64,000 nucleotides of DNA from Antilocapra americana (GCA_007570785.1 ML664152.1:3038911-3102910), one strand, 5' to 3'; counted from the stretch's first letter, positions 23,772-36,466 are shown. The notes: a model not told the origin generated them from the sequence alone. Made by a program: numbers and translations.

Positions 23772-23958
23772 CCAAGCAGACGACCGAGAAACTAGAGAAC
23801 AATTATATTGAAGAAGTTCTCACACAGTTACAAAAGCTCTAGGGCCCACAACCCATTCCCAGACCTGGAGATCCAGCAAAAGGACTGAAAACCTGACTGT
23901 GAAGCCCAGTGGGATTTGCTTACAGAACTTCCACAGGACTGGGGAAACAGAATCTTGT
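23772..23958. other. Unassigned sequence between BovB fragments
   Basis: It has a repeat-like appearance (AACTAGAGAACAATTATATT, CACAGTTACAAAAGCTCTAG), but I cannot name a family. Confidence 0.3.
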
Positions 23959-26524
23959 AGTTCAGGTCAGTCGCTCAGTCATGTTCGACTCTTAGTGACC
24001 CCATGGACTGCAGCACGCCAGGCTTCCCTGTCCATCACCAACTTTTAGAGCTTGCTCAAACTCATGACCATCGAGTTGGTGATGCCATCCAACCATCTCA
24101 TCCTCTGTTGTCCCCTTCTCCTCCTGCCTTCAATCTTTCCCAGCATCAGGGTCTTTTCCAGTGACTCAGTTCTACACATCCAGGCCAAAGGATTGGAGTT
24201 TCAGCTTCAGCATCAGTCTTTCCAATGAATATTCAGAACTGATCTTCTTTAGGATTGACTGGTTGGATCTCCTTGCAGTCCAAGGGACTCTCAAGAGTCT
24301 TCTCCAACACCACACTTCAAAAGCATCCATTCTTCGGCGCTCAGCTTTCTTTATAGTCCAACTCTCACTTCCATACATGACTACTGGAAAAATCATAGCT
24401 TTGACTAGATGGACATTACTTTTTTTAATGTTGTCTACATTGGTTATGGGGCTTCCCTGGTGGCTCAGACAGGAAAGAATCTGCCCGCAATGCAGGAGAC
24501 CTGGGTTCAATCCGTGGGTCGAGAAGATCCCCTGGAGAAGAAAATGGCAACCCACTCTAGTATTCTGGCCTGGAGAATCCTGTGGAGAGATGAGTCTGGT
24601 GGGCTACAGTCCATGGGGTTGCACAGTGGGGTCGCACTGATACTTTCTTTCTAGGTTACTCATAGCCTTTCTTCCAAGGAGCAAGCATCTTTTAATTTCA
24701 TGGCTGCAGTCACCATCTGCAGTTATTTTGGAGCCCAAAAAATAAGTCAGCCACTGTTTCCCCATCTATTTGCCATGAAGTGATAAAACTGGATGTCATG
24801 ATCTTAGATTCCTGAATGTTGAGTTTAAGCCAACTTTCTCACTCTCTTCTTTCACTTTCATCAAGAGGCTGTTTAGTTCTTCACTTTCTGCAATAAGTGT
24901 GTTGTCATCTGCATATCTGAGGTCATTGATATTTCTCCTGGCAACCTTGATTCCAGTTTGTGTTTCATCCAGCCTGGCATTTCCCATGATGTACTCTGCA
25001 TATAAGTTAAATAAGCAGGGTGATCCTTTCCCACTTTGGAACCAGTCTGTTGTTCTATGTCCAGTTATGACTGTTTCTTCTTCATCTGGATACCGACTTC
25101 TCAGGAAGCATGTAAGGTGGTCTGGTAGTCCCATCTCTTGAAGAATTTTCCACAGTTTGTTATATTCCACACAGTCAAAGACTTTAGCATAGTCAATGAA
25201 GCAGAAGTAGATGTTTCTCTGGAACCCTCTTGCTTTTTCGATGATCCAGGGGATGTAGGCAATTTGATCTCTGGTTCCTCTGCTTTTCTAAATCCAGTTT
25301 GAACATCTGGAAGTTCTCAGTTCAAGTACTGTTGAAGCCTAGCTTGGAGAATTTTGAGCACTACTTTGCTAGCATGTGAGATGAGTGCAATCATGCAGTA
25401 GCTTGAACATTCTTTGGCATTGCCTTTCTTTGGGATTGGAATGAAAACCGACTTTTCCAGTCCTGTGGCCACTGCTGAGTTTTCCAAATCTGATGGCATA
25501 TTGAGTGCATCACTTTCACAGCATTATCTTTTAGGATTTGAAATAGCTCAACTGGAATTCCATCACCTCCACTAACTTTGTTGGTAGTGATGCTTCCTAA
25601 GGCCCACTTGACCTCACATTCCAGGATGTCTGGCTCTAGGTGAGGGATCACATCATTGTGGTTATCTGGGTCACAGATCTTTTTTGTGTAGTTCTTCTGT
25701 GTATTCTTGCCATATCTTCTTAATATCTTCTGCTTCTGTTAGGTCCATACCATTTCTGTCCTTTATTGTGCCCATCTTTGTATGAAATATTCCCTTAGTA
25801 TTTCTAATTTTCTTGAAGAGATCCCTAGTCTTTCCCATTCTATTGTTTTCCTTTATTTCTTTGCATTGTTCAGTTAGGAAGGCTTTCTCATCTATCCTTG
25901 CTATTCTTTTGAACTCTGCATTCAAATGGGTATATCTTTCCTTTTTTCTTTTGCCTTTCGCTTCTCTTCTTTTTTCAGCTATTTATAAGGCCTCCTCAGA
26001 CAACCATTTTGCCTTTTGGCATTTATTTTTCTTGGCGATGGTTTTGATCACATGATCCTGTACAATGTTATGAATCTTGTCCATAATTCTTCAGGAAGTC
26101 TGTCTATCAAATCTAATCACTTTAATCTATTGTCACTTCCACTGTAGAATTATAAGGGATTTGATTTAGGTCATACCCAAATGGTCTAGTGGTTTTCCCT
26201 ACTTTCTTAACTTAAATCTGAATTGTGAAATGGAGTTCATGATTTGAGCCACAGTCAGCTCCCAGTCTTGTTTTTGCTGACTTCTCCATAGAGTTTCTCC
26301 ATCTTCAGCTGCAAAAAATACAATCAATCCAATTTTAGTAGTGACCATCTGGTGATGTCCATGAGTAGAGTCCTCGCTTGTGTTATTGAAAGAGAGTATT
26401 TGCTCTGACCAGTGGATTCTCTTGGCAAAACTCGGTAAGCCTTTGACCTGCTTCGTTTTGTACTCCAAGGCCAAATTTGCCTGTTGCTCTAGGTATCTCC
26501 TGACTTCCTACTTATGCATTCCAG
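23959..26524 (-). mobile_element. BovB LINE, minus strand, 5' truncated, with nested SINE
   Basis: It contains the 3' tail, 3' UTR, RT region and part of the endonuclease side. Reading minus-strand remnants in order: LEPDILECEVKWALGSITTNK (25391-25651), the palm (24796-25170) with an intact YADD catalytic motif, and the C-terminal VMYGSESWTIKKAE phrase. Frameshifts separate them. It ends at 26524 in the endonuclease-side phrase TTATGCATTCCAG and abuts a plus-strand BovB. Bases 24925-25713 are almost identical to the partner. Confidence 0.93.
24449..24642 (+). repeat. Bov-tA SINE nested in BovB
   Basis: Plus-strand Bov-tA. The host sequence TCTACATTGGTTATG on the left and TCTAGGTTACTCATAG on the right are degraded copies of one target site. 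Confidence 0.9.
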
Positions 26525-27397
26525 GGCGCAAACAAAGCCTTGTGCGCAACAGGACCCAGAAGAAAGAAGCAGTGACCTCACAAGAGACTGAGCCAGACTT
26601 GCTGTGAGTGTCCAGGAGTCTCCGCAGAGATGTGGGTCGACAGTGGCCTGCTATGGGGTGGGGCACTGAATACAATAGTCCTGGGAGCTGCTGGGCCGGC
26701 TGGCCTGAGTTCTTTTGAAGGAGGTCACCATTACCACCATTACCCTAACATTGTTTGGCCTCAGGCCAAACTACAGGAAGGGAACACAGCCCCACCCATC
26801 AACAGAAAATTGGATTAAAGATTTACTGAGCATGGCCCTGCCTATCAGAACAAGACCCAGATTCCCCCACAGCCAGTCCCTCCCATCAGGAGGCTTCTAC
26901 AAGCCTCTTATCCTTATCTATCAGCCGGCAGACAGAATGAAAACCACAATTACAGAACACTAACTAAACTGATCACTTGGATCACAGCCTTGTCTAACTC
27001 AATAAAACTATGAGCCATACCATGTAAGGCCACCCAAGAAGAATGGGTCATGGTGGAGAGTTCTGATCAAATGTGGTCCACTGGAGAAGGGAATGGCAAA
27101 CCACTTCAGTATTCTTGCCTTGAGAACCCCATGAAGAGTATGAAAAGGCCAAAAGATGGGACACTGAAAGATGAACTCCCCAGGTCAGTATGTGCCCAAT
27201 ATGCTACTGGAGAAGAGTGGAGAAATAACTCCAGAAAGAATGAGGAGACGGAGCCAAAGTGAAAGCAACACCCAGTTGTGGATGTGACTGGTGATGGAAG
27301 CAAGGTCCGATGCTGTAAAGAGCAATATTGCATAGGAACCTGGAATGTTAGGTCCATGAATCAAGGTAAATTGGAAGAGGTCAAATAGGAGATTGCA

Positions 27398-27926
27398 GAC
27401 ATGAAATTAAAAGACGCTTACTCCTCGGAAGGAAAGTTATGACCAACCTAGGCAACATATTAAAAAGCAGAGACATTACTTTGTCAACAAAGGTCCGTCT
27501 AGTCAAGGCTACGGTTTTTCCAGTGGTCATATATGGATATGCAAGTTGGACCATAAAGGAAGCTGAGTGCCGAAGAATCGATGTTTTTGAACTGTGGTGT
27601 TGGAGAAGATCTCGAGAGTCCCTTGGACTTCAAGGAGATCCAACCAGTCCATCCTAAAGGAGATCAGTGCTGGGTGTTCATTGGAAGGACCAATGCTGAA
27701 GCTGATGTGAAGAGTTGACTCATTTGAAAAGACCCCGATGCTGGGAAAGATTGAGGGCAGGAGGAGAAGGGGACGATAGAGGATGAGATGATTGGATGGC
27801 ATCACCAACTCAATGGACATGGGTTTGGGTAAACTCCAGGAGTTGGTGATGGACAGGGAAGCCTGGTGTGCTATGGTTAATGGGGTCATAAAGAGTCGGA
27901 CACGACTGAGTGACTGAACTGAACTG
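27398..27926 (+). mobile_element. 5'-truncated BovB inserted into BovB
   Basis: The 3' end of a second BovB interrupts the host. CAAATAGGAGATTGCA (27382-27397) and the variant GAAACAGGAGATGGCA (about 27926-27940) flank it as the target duplication; the host frame resumes directly afterwards. Confidence 0.9.
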
Positions 27927-29102
27927 AAACAGGAGATGGCAAGAGTGAACACTGACATATTATGAATCAGTGAACTAAAATGGATGAGAATGGGTGAATT
28001 TAATTCAGATGATGACTACATCTACTACTTTGGGCAAGAATTCCTTAGAAGAAAAGGAGTAGCCCTCATAGTCAACAAAAGAATCTGAAATGTAATACTT
28101 GAGTGTTATCTCAAAAGCGACAGAATGATCTCTGTTCATTTCCAAGGCAAATCATTCAATATCACACCAATCCAAGGCTATGCCCCAACCATTAATGCCA
28201 AAGAAGCTCAAGTTGAACAGTTCTATGAAGACCTATAAGACTTAGAACTAACACCATTTAAAAAAAAAAAAAAAAGGATGTCCTTTTCATTATAAGGGAC
28301 TGTAATGCAAAAGTAGGAAGTCAAGAGATACCTGGAGTAACAGACTAGTTTGACCTTGGAGTACAAAATGAAGCAGGGCAAAGGCAAATCGAGTTTTGCC
28401 AAGAGATTTATCAGTCATAGCAAATTCCCTCTTCCAATAACACAAGAGAAGACTCTACACATGGACATCACCAGATGATAAATACTGAAATCAGATTGAT
28501 TATATTCTTTGCAGCTGAAGATGGAGAAGCTCTATACAGCCAGCATAAACAAGACCTGGAGCTGACAGTGGCTCAAATGATGAACTCCTTATTGCCAAAT
28601 TCAGAATTAAGTTAAGAATGTAGGGAAAACCACTAGACCATTCAGGTATGACCTAAATCAAATCCCTTATAATTATACAGTGGAAGTGACAAATGGATTC
28701 AGGGATTAGATCTGATAGAGTGCCTGAAGAACTATAGACAGAGGTTCGGGATATTGTACAGGAGGCTGTGATCAAGACCATCGCCAAGAAAAATAAATGC
28801 CAAAAGGCAAAATGGTTGTCTGAGGAGGCCTTATAAATAGCTGAAAAAAGAAGTGAAAAGCAAAGGAGAAAAGGAAAGATATATCCATCTGAATGCAGAG
28901 TTCCAAAGAATAGCAAGGAGAGATAAGAAAGCCTTCCTAAGTGATCAATGAATGCAAAGAAATAGAGGAAAATAATAGAATGGGGAAGACTAGAGATCTC
29001 TTCCAGAAAATTAGAAATACTAGAAATATTTCATACAAAGATGGGCACAATAAAAGACAGAAATGGTATGGACCTAACAGAAACAGATGATATTAAGAAG
29101 AG

Positions 29103-29912
29103 ATGGCAAGAATACACAGAAGAACTACACAAAAAAGATCTGTGACCCAGATAACCACAATGATGTGATCCCTCACCTAGAGCCAGACATCCTGGAATGT
29201 GAGGTCAAGTGGGCCTTAGGAAGCATCACTACCAACAAAGTTAGTGGAGGTGATGGAATTCCAGTTGAGCTATTTCAAATCCTAAAAGATGATGCTGTGA
29301 AAGTGATGCACTCAATATGCCATCAGATTTGGAAAACTCAGCAGTGGCCACAGGACTGGAAAAGTCGGTTTTCATTCCAATCCCAAAGAAAGGCAATGCC
29401 AAAGAATGTTCAAGCTACTGCATGATTGCACTCATCTCACATGCTAGCAAAGTAGTGCTCAAAATTCTCCAAGCTAGGCTTCAACAGTACTTGAACTGAG
29501 AACTTCCAGATGTTCAAACTGGATTTAGAAAAGCAGAGGAACCAGAGATCAAATTGCCTACATCCCCTGGATCATCGAAAAAGCAAGAGGGTTCCAGAGA
29601 AACATCTACTTCTGCTTCATTGACTATGCTAAAGTCTTTGACTGTGTGGAATATAACAAACTGTGGAAAATTCTTCAAGAGATGGGACTACCAGACCACC
29701 TTACATGCTTCCTGAGAAGTCGGTATCCAGATGAAGAAGCAACAGTCATAACTGGACATAGAACAACAGACTGGTTCCAAAGTGGGAAAGGAATACATCA
29801 AGGATATATATTGTCACCCTGCTTATTTAACTTATATGCAGAGTACATCATGGGAAATGCCAGGCTGGATGAAACACAAACTGGAATCAAGGTTGCCAGG
29901 AGAAATATCAAT
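29103..29912 (+). repeat. Near-identical inverted tract (partner 24925-25713)
   Basis: Compared base by base with the reverse complement of 24925-25713: two substitutions and one 21-bp segment present here and absent there. Outside the tract on both sides the two BovB copies differ at about one base in ten. Confidence 0.93.
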
Positions 29913-30691
29913 AACCTCATATATGCACATGATGCCATCCTTATGGCAGAAAATGAAGAGGAACTATAGAGCCTCTTGATGAAAGTGAAAGAGCAGAGAG
30001 AAAAAGTTTCCTTAAAAGTCAACATTCAAAAAACTAAGGTCACGGCATCCAGTCCTATCACTTCATGGCAAATAGATGGGGAAACAATGGAAACCATTAC
30101 AGACTATATATTTTTAGACTCCAAAATCACTGCAGATGGTGACTGCAGCCATGAAATTAAAAAAAGCTTGCTCCTTGGAAGAAAAGCTATGACAAACCTA
30201 GACAGTATGTTAAATAGTAGAGACATTTCTTTGCCAACAAAGGTCTGTCCAGTCAAGGCTATGGTTTTTCCAGTAGTCATGCATGGATCTGAGATTTGGG
30301 TTATAAAGAAAGCTGAGTGCCAAAAAAATTGATGGTTTTAAACTGTGGTGTTGGAGAAGACTCTTGAGAGTCCCTTGGACTGCAAGGATATCCAATAAGT
30401 CAATCCTAAAGGAAATCAGTCCTGAGTATTCATTGGAAGGACTGATGCTTGAAGTTGAAGCTCCAATACTTGGCCACTTGATGTAAAGAACTGACTCACT
30501 GGAAAAGACGCTAATGCTGGGAAAGATTGGAGGTACGAGGAGAAGGGGATGACAGAGGATGAGATGGTTGGATGGCATCACTGATTCAGTGGACATGGGT
30601 TTGAGCAGGCTCTGGAAGTTGGTGATGCACGGTCCTACAGTCCACGTGGTGACAAAGATTTGGACATGACTGAGAAATTGAACTGAACTTC

Positions 30692-30885
30692 ACTGAGAGT
30701 TTCCTCAAATTCATGTGTTTTGAGTTGGTGATGCTATCTAACCATCCTTTTCATTCTGTCATCCCCTTCTCCTTCTGCCCTGAATCTATCCCAGAATCAG
30801 GGTCATTTCCAATGAATTAGCTCTTCCCCTCATGTTTCCAAAGTATTGGCGCTTTCAGCTTCAGCATCAGTCCTTTCAATAATAC
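30692..30885 (-). mobile_element. BovB 3' fragment
   Basis: Complement of the BovB 3' UTR (GAGTTGGTGATGCTATCTAA ... AGCTTCAGCATCAGTCC). It lies tail-to-tail with the preceding plus-strand BovB. Confidence 0.85.
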
Positions 30886-30889
30886 GTCC

Positions 30890-31566
30890 CCTCAAATTCA
30901 TGTGTTGGGGCCCTGATCCCAGCTCCACAGAACCGGATGTACTTGGAGACACAGCCCTTAAAGAGGTGATTAAGGTTAAGTGAAGTCACTGAGTGACCCT
31001 AATCCAAACTAACAGGTATCCTTTGGATGGGGGAGATTAAGACACAGACATGCATGGAAGGATAGCCATATGGGGACCCTGGGAGGAGCGGCATCCACCC
31101 GCACACCACCAACAGCTTCCAGGCATCACTGTCCATCACTCAGAAACCCTTCGTCAGAGGGCATGGTGATGGTGAGGGGCCACTCTTCTCTGAAACCTGA
31201 TCCAGAGCTGAAATGCTGATGGCAGCATCAGAGAGACACTCAGACAAGATCTGTTGGCCATTGCTGTCCTTGGGCTGGCCGTCAAGGGTTTTGCTGAGGC
31301 AGTCCCACTGGGATCCGGTCTAGGCCCCCTGTGACTGGCAGTGTGGCCCCATGCAGCACCCCCTCCCCCAAAGCCCAGTTTCCTGGTCTGCCTCAGAGTC
31401 CCCAGGACCCTTATAGCCATGGCCTCTCCAGTCCTGAGCTCTCTGAAGTCCCAGCTTGGGGAGGGACCAGCCCTGACTACATCCTGGGCTTCTGTCCTCA
31501 AGATTGTGAGATGATAAATTTCTGCTGGCCTGTAGTGCTTGTTCTGGTGGCCCCAGGACTCTGACA
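30890..31566 (+). repeat. MLT1-type LTR interrupted by an unclassified repeat
   Basis: The 5' part is 30890-31100 (CAAATTCATGTGTTGGGGCC, GTGATTAAGGTTAAGTGAAG, ACCCTAATCC). The 3' part is about 31485-31566 (TGTGAGATGATAAATTTCTG, GGTGGCCCCAGGACTCTGACA). Repeat copy B sits between. Confidence 0.75.
31104..31446 (-). repeat. Unclassified dispersed repeat, copy B
   Basis: The inverse of copy A at 21027-21347, roughly three-quarters identical by eye. Its position inside an MLT1 LTR shows it is mobile or duplicated rather than ancestral unique sequence. Confidence 0.7.
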
Positions 31567-34500
31567 CATCTAGTATGGTCACAACAGTGTCTTTCCTTGA
31601 ACATGGTCCCCCGGCACTCTGGTGAGGTGGGAGGTGACATGTCACCCCCATTTTTAGTCGAGGACCACACCAGGCAGGTTAGGCTCAGTCATGCTGCAGT
31701 CACAAATACCATTAACATCCCATGGGTTAGGGAATCCTTTTGGAAACCACTACACAAAGAAAAGAATTCCTCGGTAACTTACATCTTATTTCAATTTGGG
31801 TTCTAAAGACATTGGCTTCTGAAGGTGGGTCTCCAGGAAGCCTCTGATGGTCATGCTAGTGGGATTTTCCCAATGGGCTCTGCTCACCCCGTAGAGTCTC
31901 AGGCAGGGCACCCAAGGGCAGAGATGCCCTTGATGGAGCTCGCACAAGGTCAAGAGCCACTTCATCTGCAGGTGAGTAATCGTTACGGGGAGCATTCTAA
32001 CAGGCCTCACTGCTCTACCCTGATTAAATCAGCCATTACTTGCAGCTGAGGTTATTTCCAACCTCATCTGAATATGGAGGGAGTCTCAGGCTCGGCTCCA
32101 AGAAAGGAGAGGAGCGATCCCAGGGTGAGGTCCCAGGGCGTCAGGAGGCTCTGCTGTGACGCAGTGCTGCGTCTGTGGATAAAGGATTCCCGGAGCCTCT
32201 GCTCTCCCGCCCCCGCCCACTGGCTCTGCGTAAGCCCTCCTTGCTGTTTCCTATCTGGCTGAGCCAACCAAGCCGAGAATCAGCCTACACCCCGGGTGCC
32301 AGCTCGCCCACCCAGCGCTCCTGAGCTGCCTCAGGGCCTCGCCTTGGTCCAAACTCAAGTCCCTCAAAGGCAGACCTGGATCAAGGATTTGGGTGAAGGT
32401 TGTTTATGCGAAGGCCAGTGAGGGGGTGGGGGCGGGAGTGGAGAGGGAAGAGACTGGTGAGTGGAGGCCGCCAGGCATCTGGTGCACCTCTGGGCGAGGA
32501 CACCAGTGTTTACCCACCAACTCCAGCCCTGTTGGTGGGACTTTGCTCTTGGGGTTTCAGAGGAGCAGTCCACGCCCTGAGAACGCCCTCTGGCAGGGGC
32601 AGAAGGGTGCGGCCCCAAAGCCTAGGCAGGTGAGCCCTGGTCCGCCACCCCTCTGCCAGCCGTCACCCTGGAGCCAGGGACTCCTGACTCAGGTTCAAGG
32701 CCGGCATCCCGGAGGGTGTGGTGAGCAACTCGAGACCTGGGACAAGGTCAGAGATGGGCCAGTCCCTGTGTGAAATGAGCACGAACTGCATGGCTCTGGG
32801 AGCAGCAGCTGTCGCAGCTCCCGGGAGGCTGAGCAGTGTCAGACCGAGTGGGGTGTGGGGTACAGCGCAAGTTGTAAGAGCAGGTGGTCATTGGCTGGAG
32901 TCTGGACAAAGGGCCAAGGGGCTGGGGCCCACCTGGCGTTCACCCTAAGTGACTGCCCTGCATGTGGGCACCGGCCGGGGCGGGCAACCCTGTCCTGTCA
33001 CCTTCCAGGGTGCTGGGTATCTGCCTGCCCCCTACACCCTCCTCTCACTCCTGTCCTCTGCCGGACCATCCTCTGAGTCACTGGCTCCCGTGTGGTCCTC
33101 TGCACAAGAAAAATGCAGGTACACATCTGGTGGCTGCTTGGCCATCCCCTGATTTTAGGTCAGTCTAAAAGAAGCCGCATCTGCTCTATGGTCACCATGT
33201 GTGCCGCAGACACACGGTTGGTCCAGTTGGTCCAGGGCGTCGGTTAGGCTGGGGCTCCGTGGGGGAGGCCCTTCTGGACACCCCTTCTCCCCTGACCATC
33301 TTCCTACCGGCTCTTCAGGTCCCATTCCTCCTCTTACCTCCAGCCTGGGCCCCTCAGACCTGCCCCCTTGGCCTGGTCTGCCTGCCGAGGTCACCTACTG
33401 TCTCCCTCCTGGGCATGTCTGGGCCTAGACCTGCCTGCTGTTCTCCTCAAGGGCCCTTCTGGACCTGCAAGGCCAAGACCCTGTCCTTCGAGGGGCCAGG
33501 CCCAGCCCCCTTTCTGCAGCCAGGGGACTGAGCAGGCCAAGCCAGCCAGCTGATGGCTGTACGCTGGCTGACTTGGCCCTGATGGGCCTCAAGTCCACAG
33601 CCTTCCTGGCAGGAAGTACGTCCAGCAGGCCGGACAGGCAGCCTCCTTCATGAGTTGCAACAGGCATGTTTACACAGGTTCAGCTGCGTGTGTGCTGGCA
33701 ACATGTCCGTCCTCCGGGCCAGAAGGTGGCTGGTGGGGGAAGTGGGGTGTAAGCCTGGGCGGGGGCTAGGTGTGGCATGCAGGAGAGATGCGTGCATGTA
33801 GCTGTGTGTGGAGGGGTTTGCGTGAGCATTGGTGCAAGACAGTATGAGTGTGTGCTGGGGGGAGGTGCTGAGTCTGTCTCCGCCAGATTGACCATGAACG
33901 GTTGTTAGCATTTTTCTGATTTGTGAGGTTATTTGAAAAGTCTATAAAGGAAGAAAACTAAATCACATGTACTGAATACAATAGAATTAACGGAAGGTGG
34001 GATGGTCCCAGCTTCCACACGTGAGGACCCCACACTGCTGCTCTATGATACCCAGCCCCCTCCCTCCCCGGGGTGCAGGCCCAGGACAAGACAGATGGTG
34101 GGAGTGAGCCGCCCACTCCCTGTCCAGTGTGGACCCCACCAGGAACTGGTGACCCCCTGGAAGCAGCCCTGGAGGGGCAGTGGGAGGAGTCAGTACGTAT
34201 GTGGGCACAGCCTCTACATGGAGGGTCAGTAAGCCATCAGCAGCAGGAGAGTCCAGGCTTCCCCCTGGAGACAGAGGAAGGGGACTAGGCTCTTTGCCCC
34301 ACACTGAGCTTGGATGCCCCACTTCCTCCTGCCTCTGACTCAGAGTGGGACCCAGAACATCAGGGCTTCCGGTTCTCAAGCCCTCACACTCAGACTGGCT
34401 GACACAGCCAGCTCTTCTGGGTCCCCAGCCTGCAGGTGGAAGCCAATTTCTCGTGGTAGATCTCTGTCCATCTGTCCATCCTGTTACATACCTATCAGTT

Positions 34501-35780
34501 CTATTTCCCCTGAGAACCCTAATACAATGTCTACACTTCTGCAGGGGGTGCTCACATGCATCTACGGTGACCCCCCCATTGTTCGCACCCTGTCATCCCC
34601 ACCCCCACGGCCCCTCCAAGTCAGCCCCCTCTTGCTGCTCTGCCAGCCCCCGGGGCCTGGGGCTGTAGTGGGGATGGGCTAGGCCCCCTGCAGTACACAG
34701 ACCGGGGCCTGCGCCCTGGGGACCCGGCTCACTCTCCAGAGAGGCCCTCCTGACGGGGGAGAACACAGGCGTCCCCATGACCTTCCCACAGCCCTCCTGC
34801 ACCCCTGCCGCAGGCTTGGCCCCACAGGCTCCTTCCCATCAGCGGTGTCCTCCCCAGACCCAGAGCTATGCAGCCCTCTCTTATCAGGAACCTCAGGGTG
34901 CTGTCATCCTTGAGCTGAAAGGTATCGAGGTGACCTGGGCCCCCAGCAGTGCAGTGGGGGAGGCAGTGCCAGTGTTCTCCAGTGCTCTAGCGCCTGCCCC
35001 TTGGGAAGGAGAAAAGAGGAGGGGGCGGGGAAAGGGGAGCAGGGCTGTGGTCTAGGGCGCCTCTCTTGTTGGGAGGGGTCCTGCCTGGCCCGGGGCCCAC
35101 TAGGCAGGCGTGCAGCCTCGGGGGGCAGGGGCAGGGTACCTGGTCTGGCTGCCTGCAGTTCATAACCCCATCCCAGGTGAGCAAGCTCAAAGTCACATTC
35201 CTTATCGCACGCTGAGGCTGGAAGCCCACGCCCTCAGCAGGGCCCTGCTGCACTCTGTCCCTACACAGCCCTGTCGCCTTCCTGGGTGCTGCTGCAGTCT
35301 CTGTGCTTACCTTCACCTGTGACGTCCCGGCTCTGAAGATAAGCTCTCAGGTCACTTCCTGACGTACTAGCCACAGGCTTTTCTCCTCTGCTCAATGGCC
35401 TCATCACACCCAGAGAACATGGCCTGACAATGCCCTCTGATGTGACTTTATTATACGACGGTCCCGTATCACACAGGTGCCACAGCAGTAACATAAACCC
35501 ACAAAGAACCCATAGGAAAAATGTGTGCTCGAAAGACATAAGGGAGTAATATGCTTACTATGTACAGAGTTCTCAGAGTAAATAAGAAAAGCATTCACCC
35601 TCCTGGGGGACATCTTTTGATACTGCCTACCCAAAGGAGTTCTGTGTCTCTTCTACCTGATCACAGCTGCCAGAAACCAGCCTGCTCCCACCCTTAGTCC
35701 CTGAGATTTGAGGTGACTGACTTCTCCTTCACATCCAGGAGTGGAATTTGACACATACCTGGCCAGGGAAAGGTTTCCTT
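31567..35780. other. Intergenic sequence, no gene seen
   Basis: The longest repeat-poor stretch (4.2 kb). Overlapping GC-driven open frames occur on both strands without splice or domain support. A possible LTR tail (CCTGAGAACCCTAATACAAT) lies near 34507-34530, and a G/T-rich patch at 33760-33870. Confidence 0.5.
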
Positions 35781-35781
35781 G

Positions 35782-35982
35782 GGTCTCAGCACTAAAGAAT
35801 CCACGGCCAATGCAGGAGATGCAGGCTTGATCCTTGGGTTGGGAAAGTTCCCTGGAGAAGGGAATGGCTCCCCACTCTAGTATTTTTGCCTGGAAAATTC
35901 CATGGACAGAGGAGTCTGGTGGGCTACAGTCCACGGGGCCACAAAGAGTCGGACACAACTGAGCAAGTAAACAACAGCAACA
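35782..35982 (+). repeat. Bov-tA SINE
   Basis: Head and tail (CAATGCAGGAGATGCAGG ... GTCGGACACAACTGAGCAAG). Its 3' end adjoins the left arm of a 46-bp inverted repeat. Confidence 0.88.
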
Positions 35983-35983
35983 A

Positions 35984-36029
35984 GCCTTGCATACATGTTG
36001 CCAAACTGCTAGGATACTCCTGACTTTAA
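35984..36029 (+). repeat. Inverted repeat, left arm (46 bp)
   Basis: 43 of 46 bases match the reverse complement of 37048-37093. Core: TTGCCAAACTGCTAGGATAC, then TCCTGACTTTAA. Confidence 0.9.
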
Positions 36030-36128
36030 GTTTTCCCACAGATTGTTAAGCTGGTAAGATGTTAGCCATCGCTGCTGCAAACTGGGATGAACTGCATGAG
36101 AACGAAGCCACAGGGGGTAGAGGGAAGC

Positions 36129-36147
36129 GGGGGGGGGGGGGGGGGGG
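36129..36147 (+). repeat. Poly-G run (19 G)
   Basis: A homopolymer of 19 G between unique sequences; real microsatellite or sequencing artefact. Confidence 0.85.
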
Positions 36148-36466
36148 AGGTAAAGCTGAGATGCTGTTGTGCAGACAGTATAGCAGAGAAATGCTGAACG
36201 AGGACGGGAGTCCAGCTCAGCCTGAGCCCTAATGAGCCCTGAAACCTTCAGTGACGTCAACCATCAACTTTCCACTTTTAGCTTTCAGCACTTTGAGTTG
36301 CATTTCTGTCATTCACAACCAAGGGAGTCTTGGCCAAGACCCACAAACAGAAACCAGAAGATCTGACATGTGGAAGAAATCTGAAAGGCCAGTAAACACG
36401 AAAACAGAAGCAGTCTGAGTAAGGACATTCAAGATTACATGTTCGTTAAAACGAAGGTGCAATGTC

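Larger units (their letters stand above)
26525..30688 (+). mobile_element. BovB LINE, near full length, with nested BovB
   Basis: It runs in order: 5' UTR-like region (GCAAACAAAGCCTTGTGC onward), start of the ORF region (27050-27385), endonuclease region after the nested copy (27930-28520), RT region (29087-29970) and 3' UTR with tail ending GAAATTGAACTGAACT. Without the nested copy it is about 3.6 kb. Many stops and frameshifts are present. The RT palm motif reads YAHD instead of YADD, so the enzyme would be dead even if the frame were open. A poly-A run sits at 28260-28275. Confidence 0.93.

Noticed and set aside
23959..30688. Twin-priming (5' inversion) of a single BovB as the cause of the head-to-head pair
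   Set aside because: Twin priming gives two non-overlapping parts of one element; here both arms contain the same RT and 3' regions.
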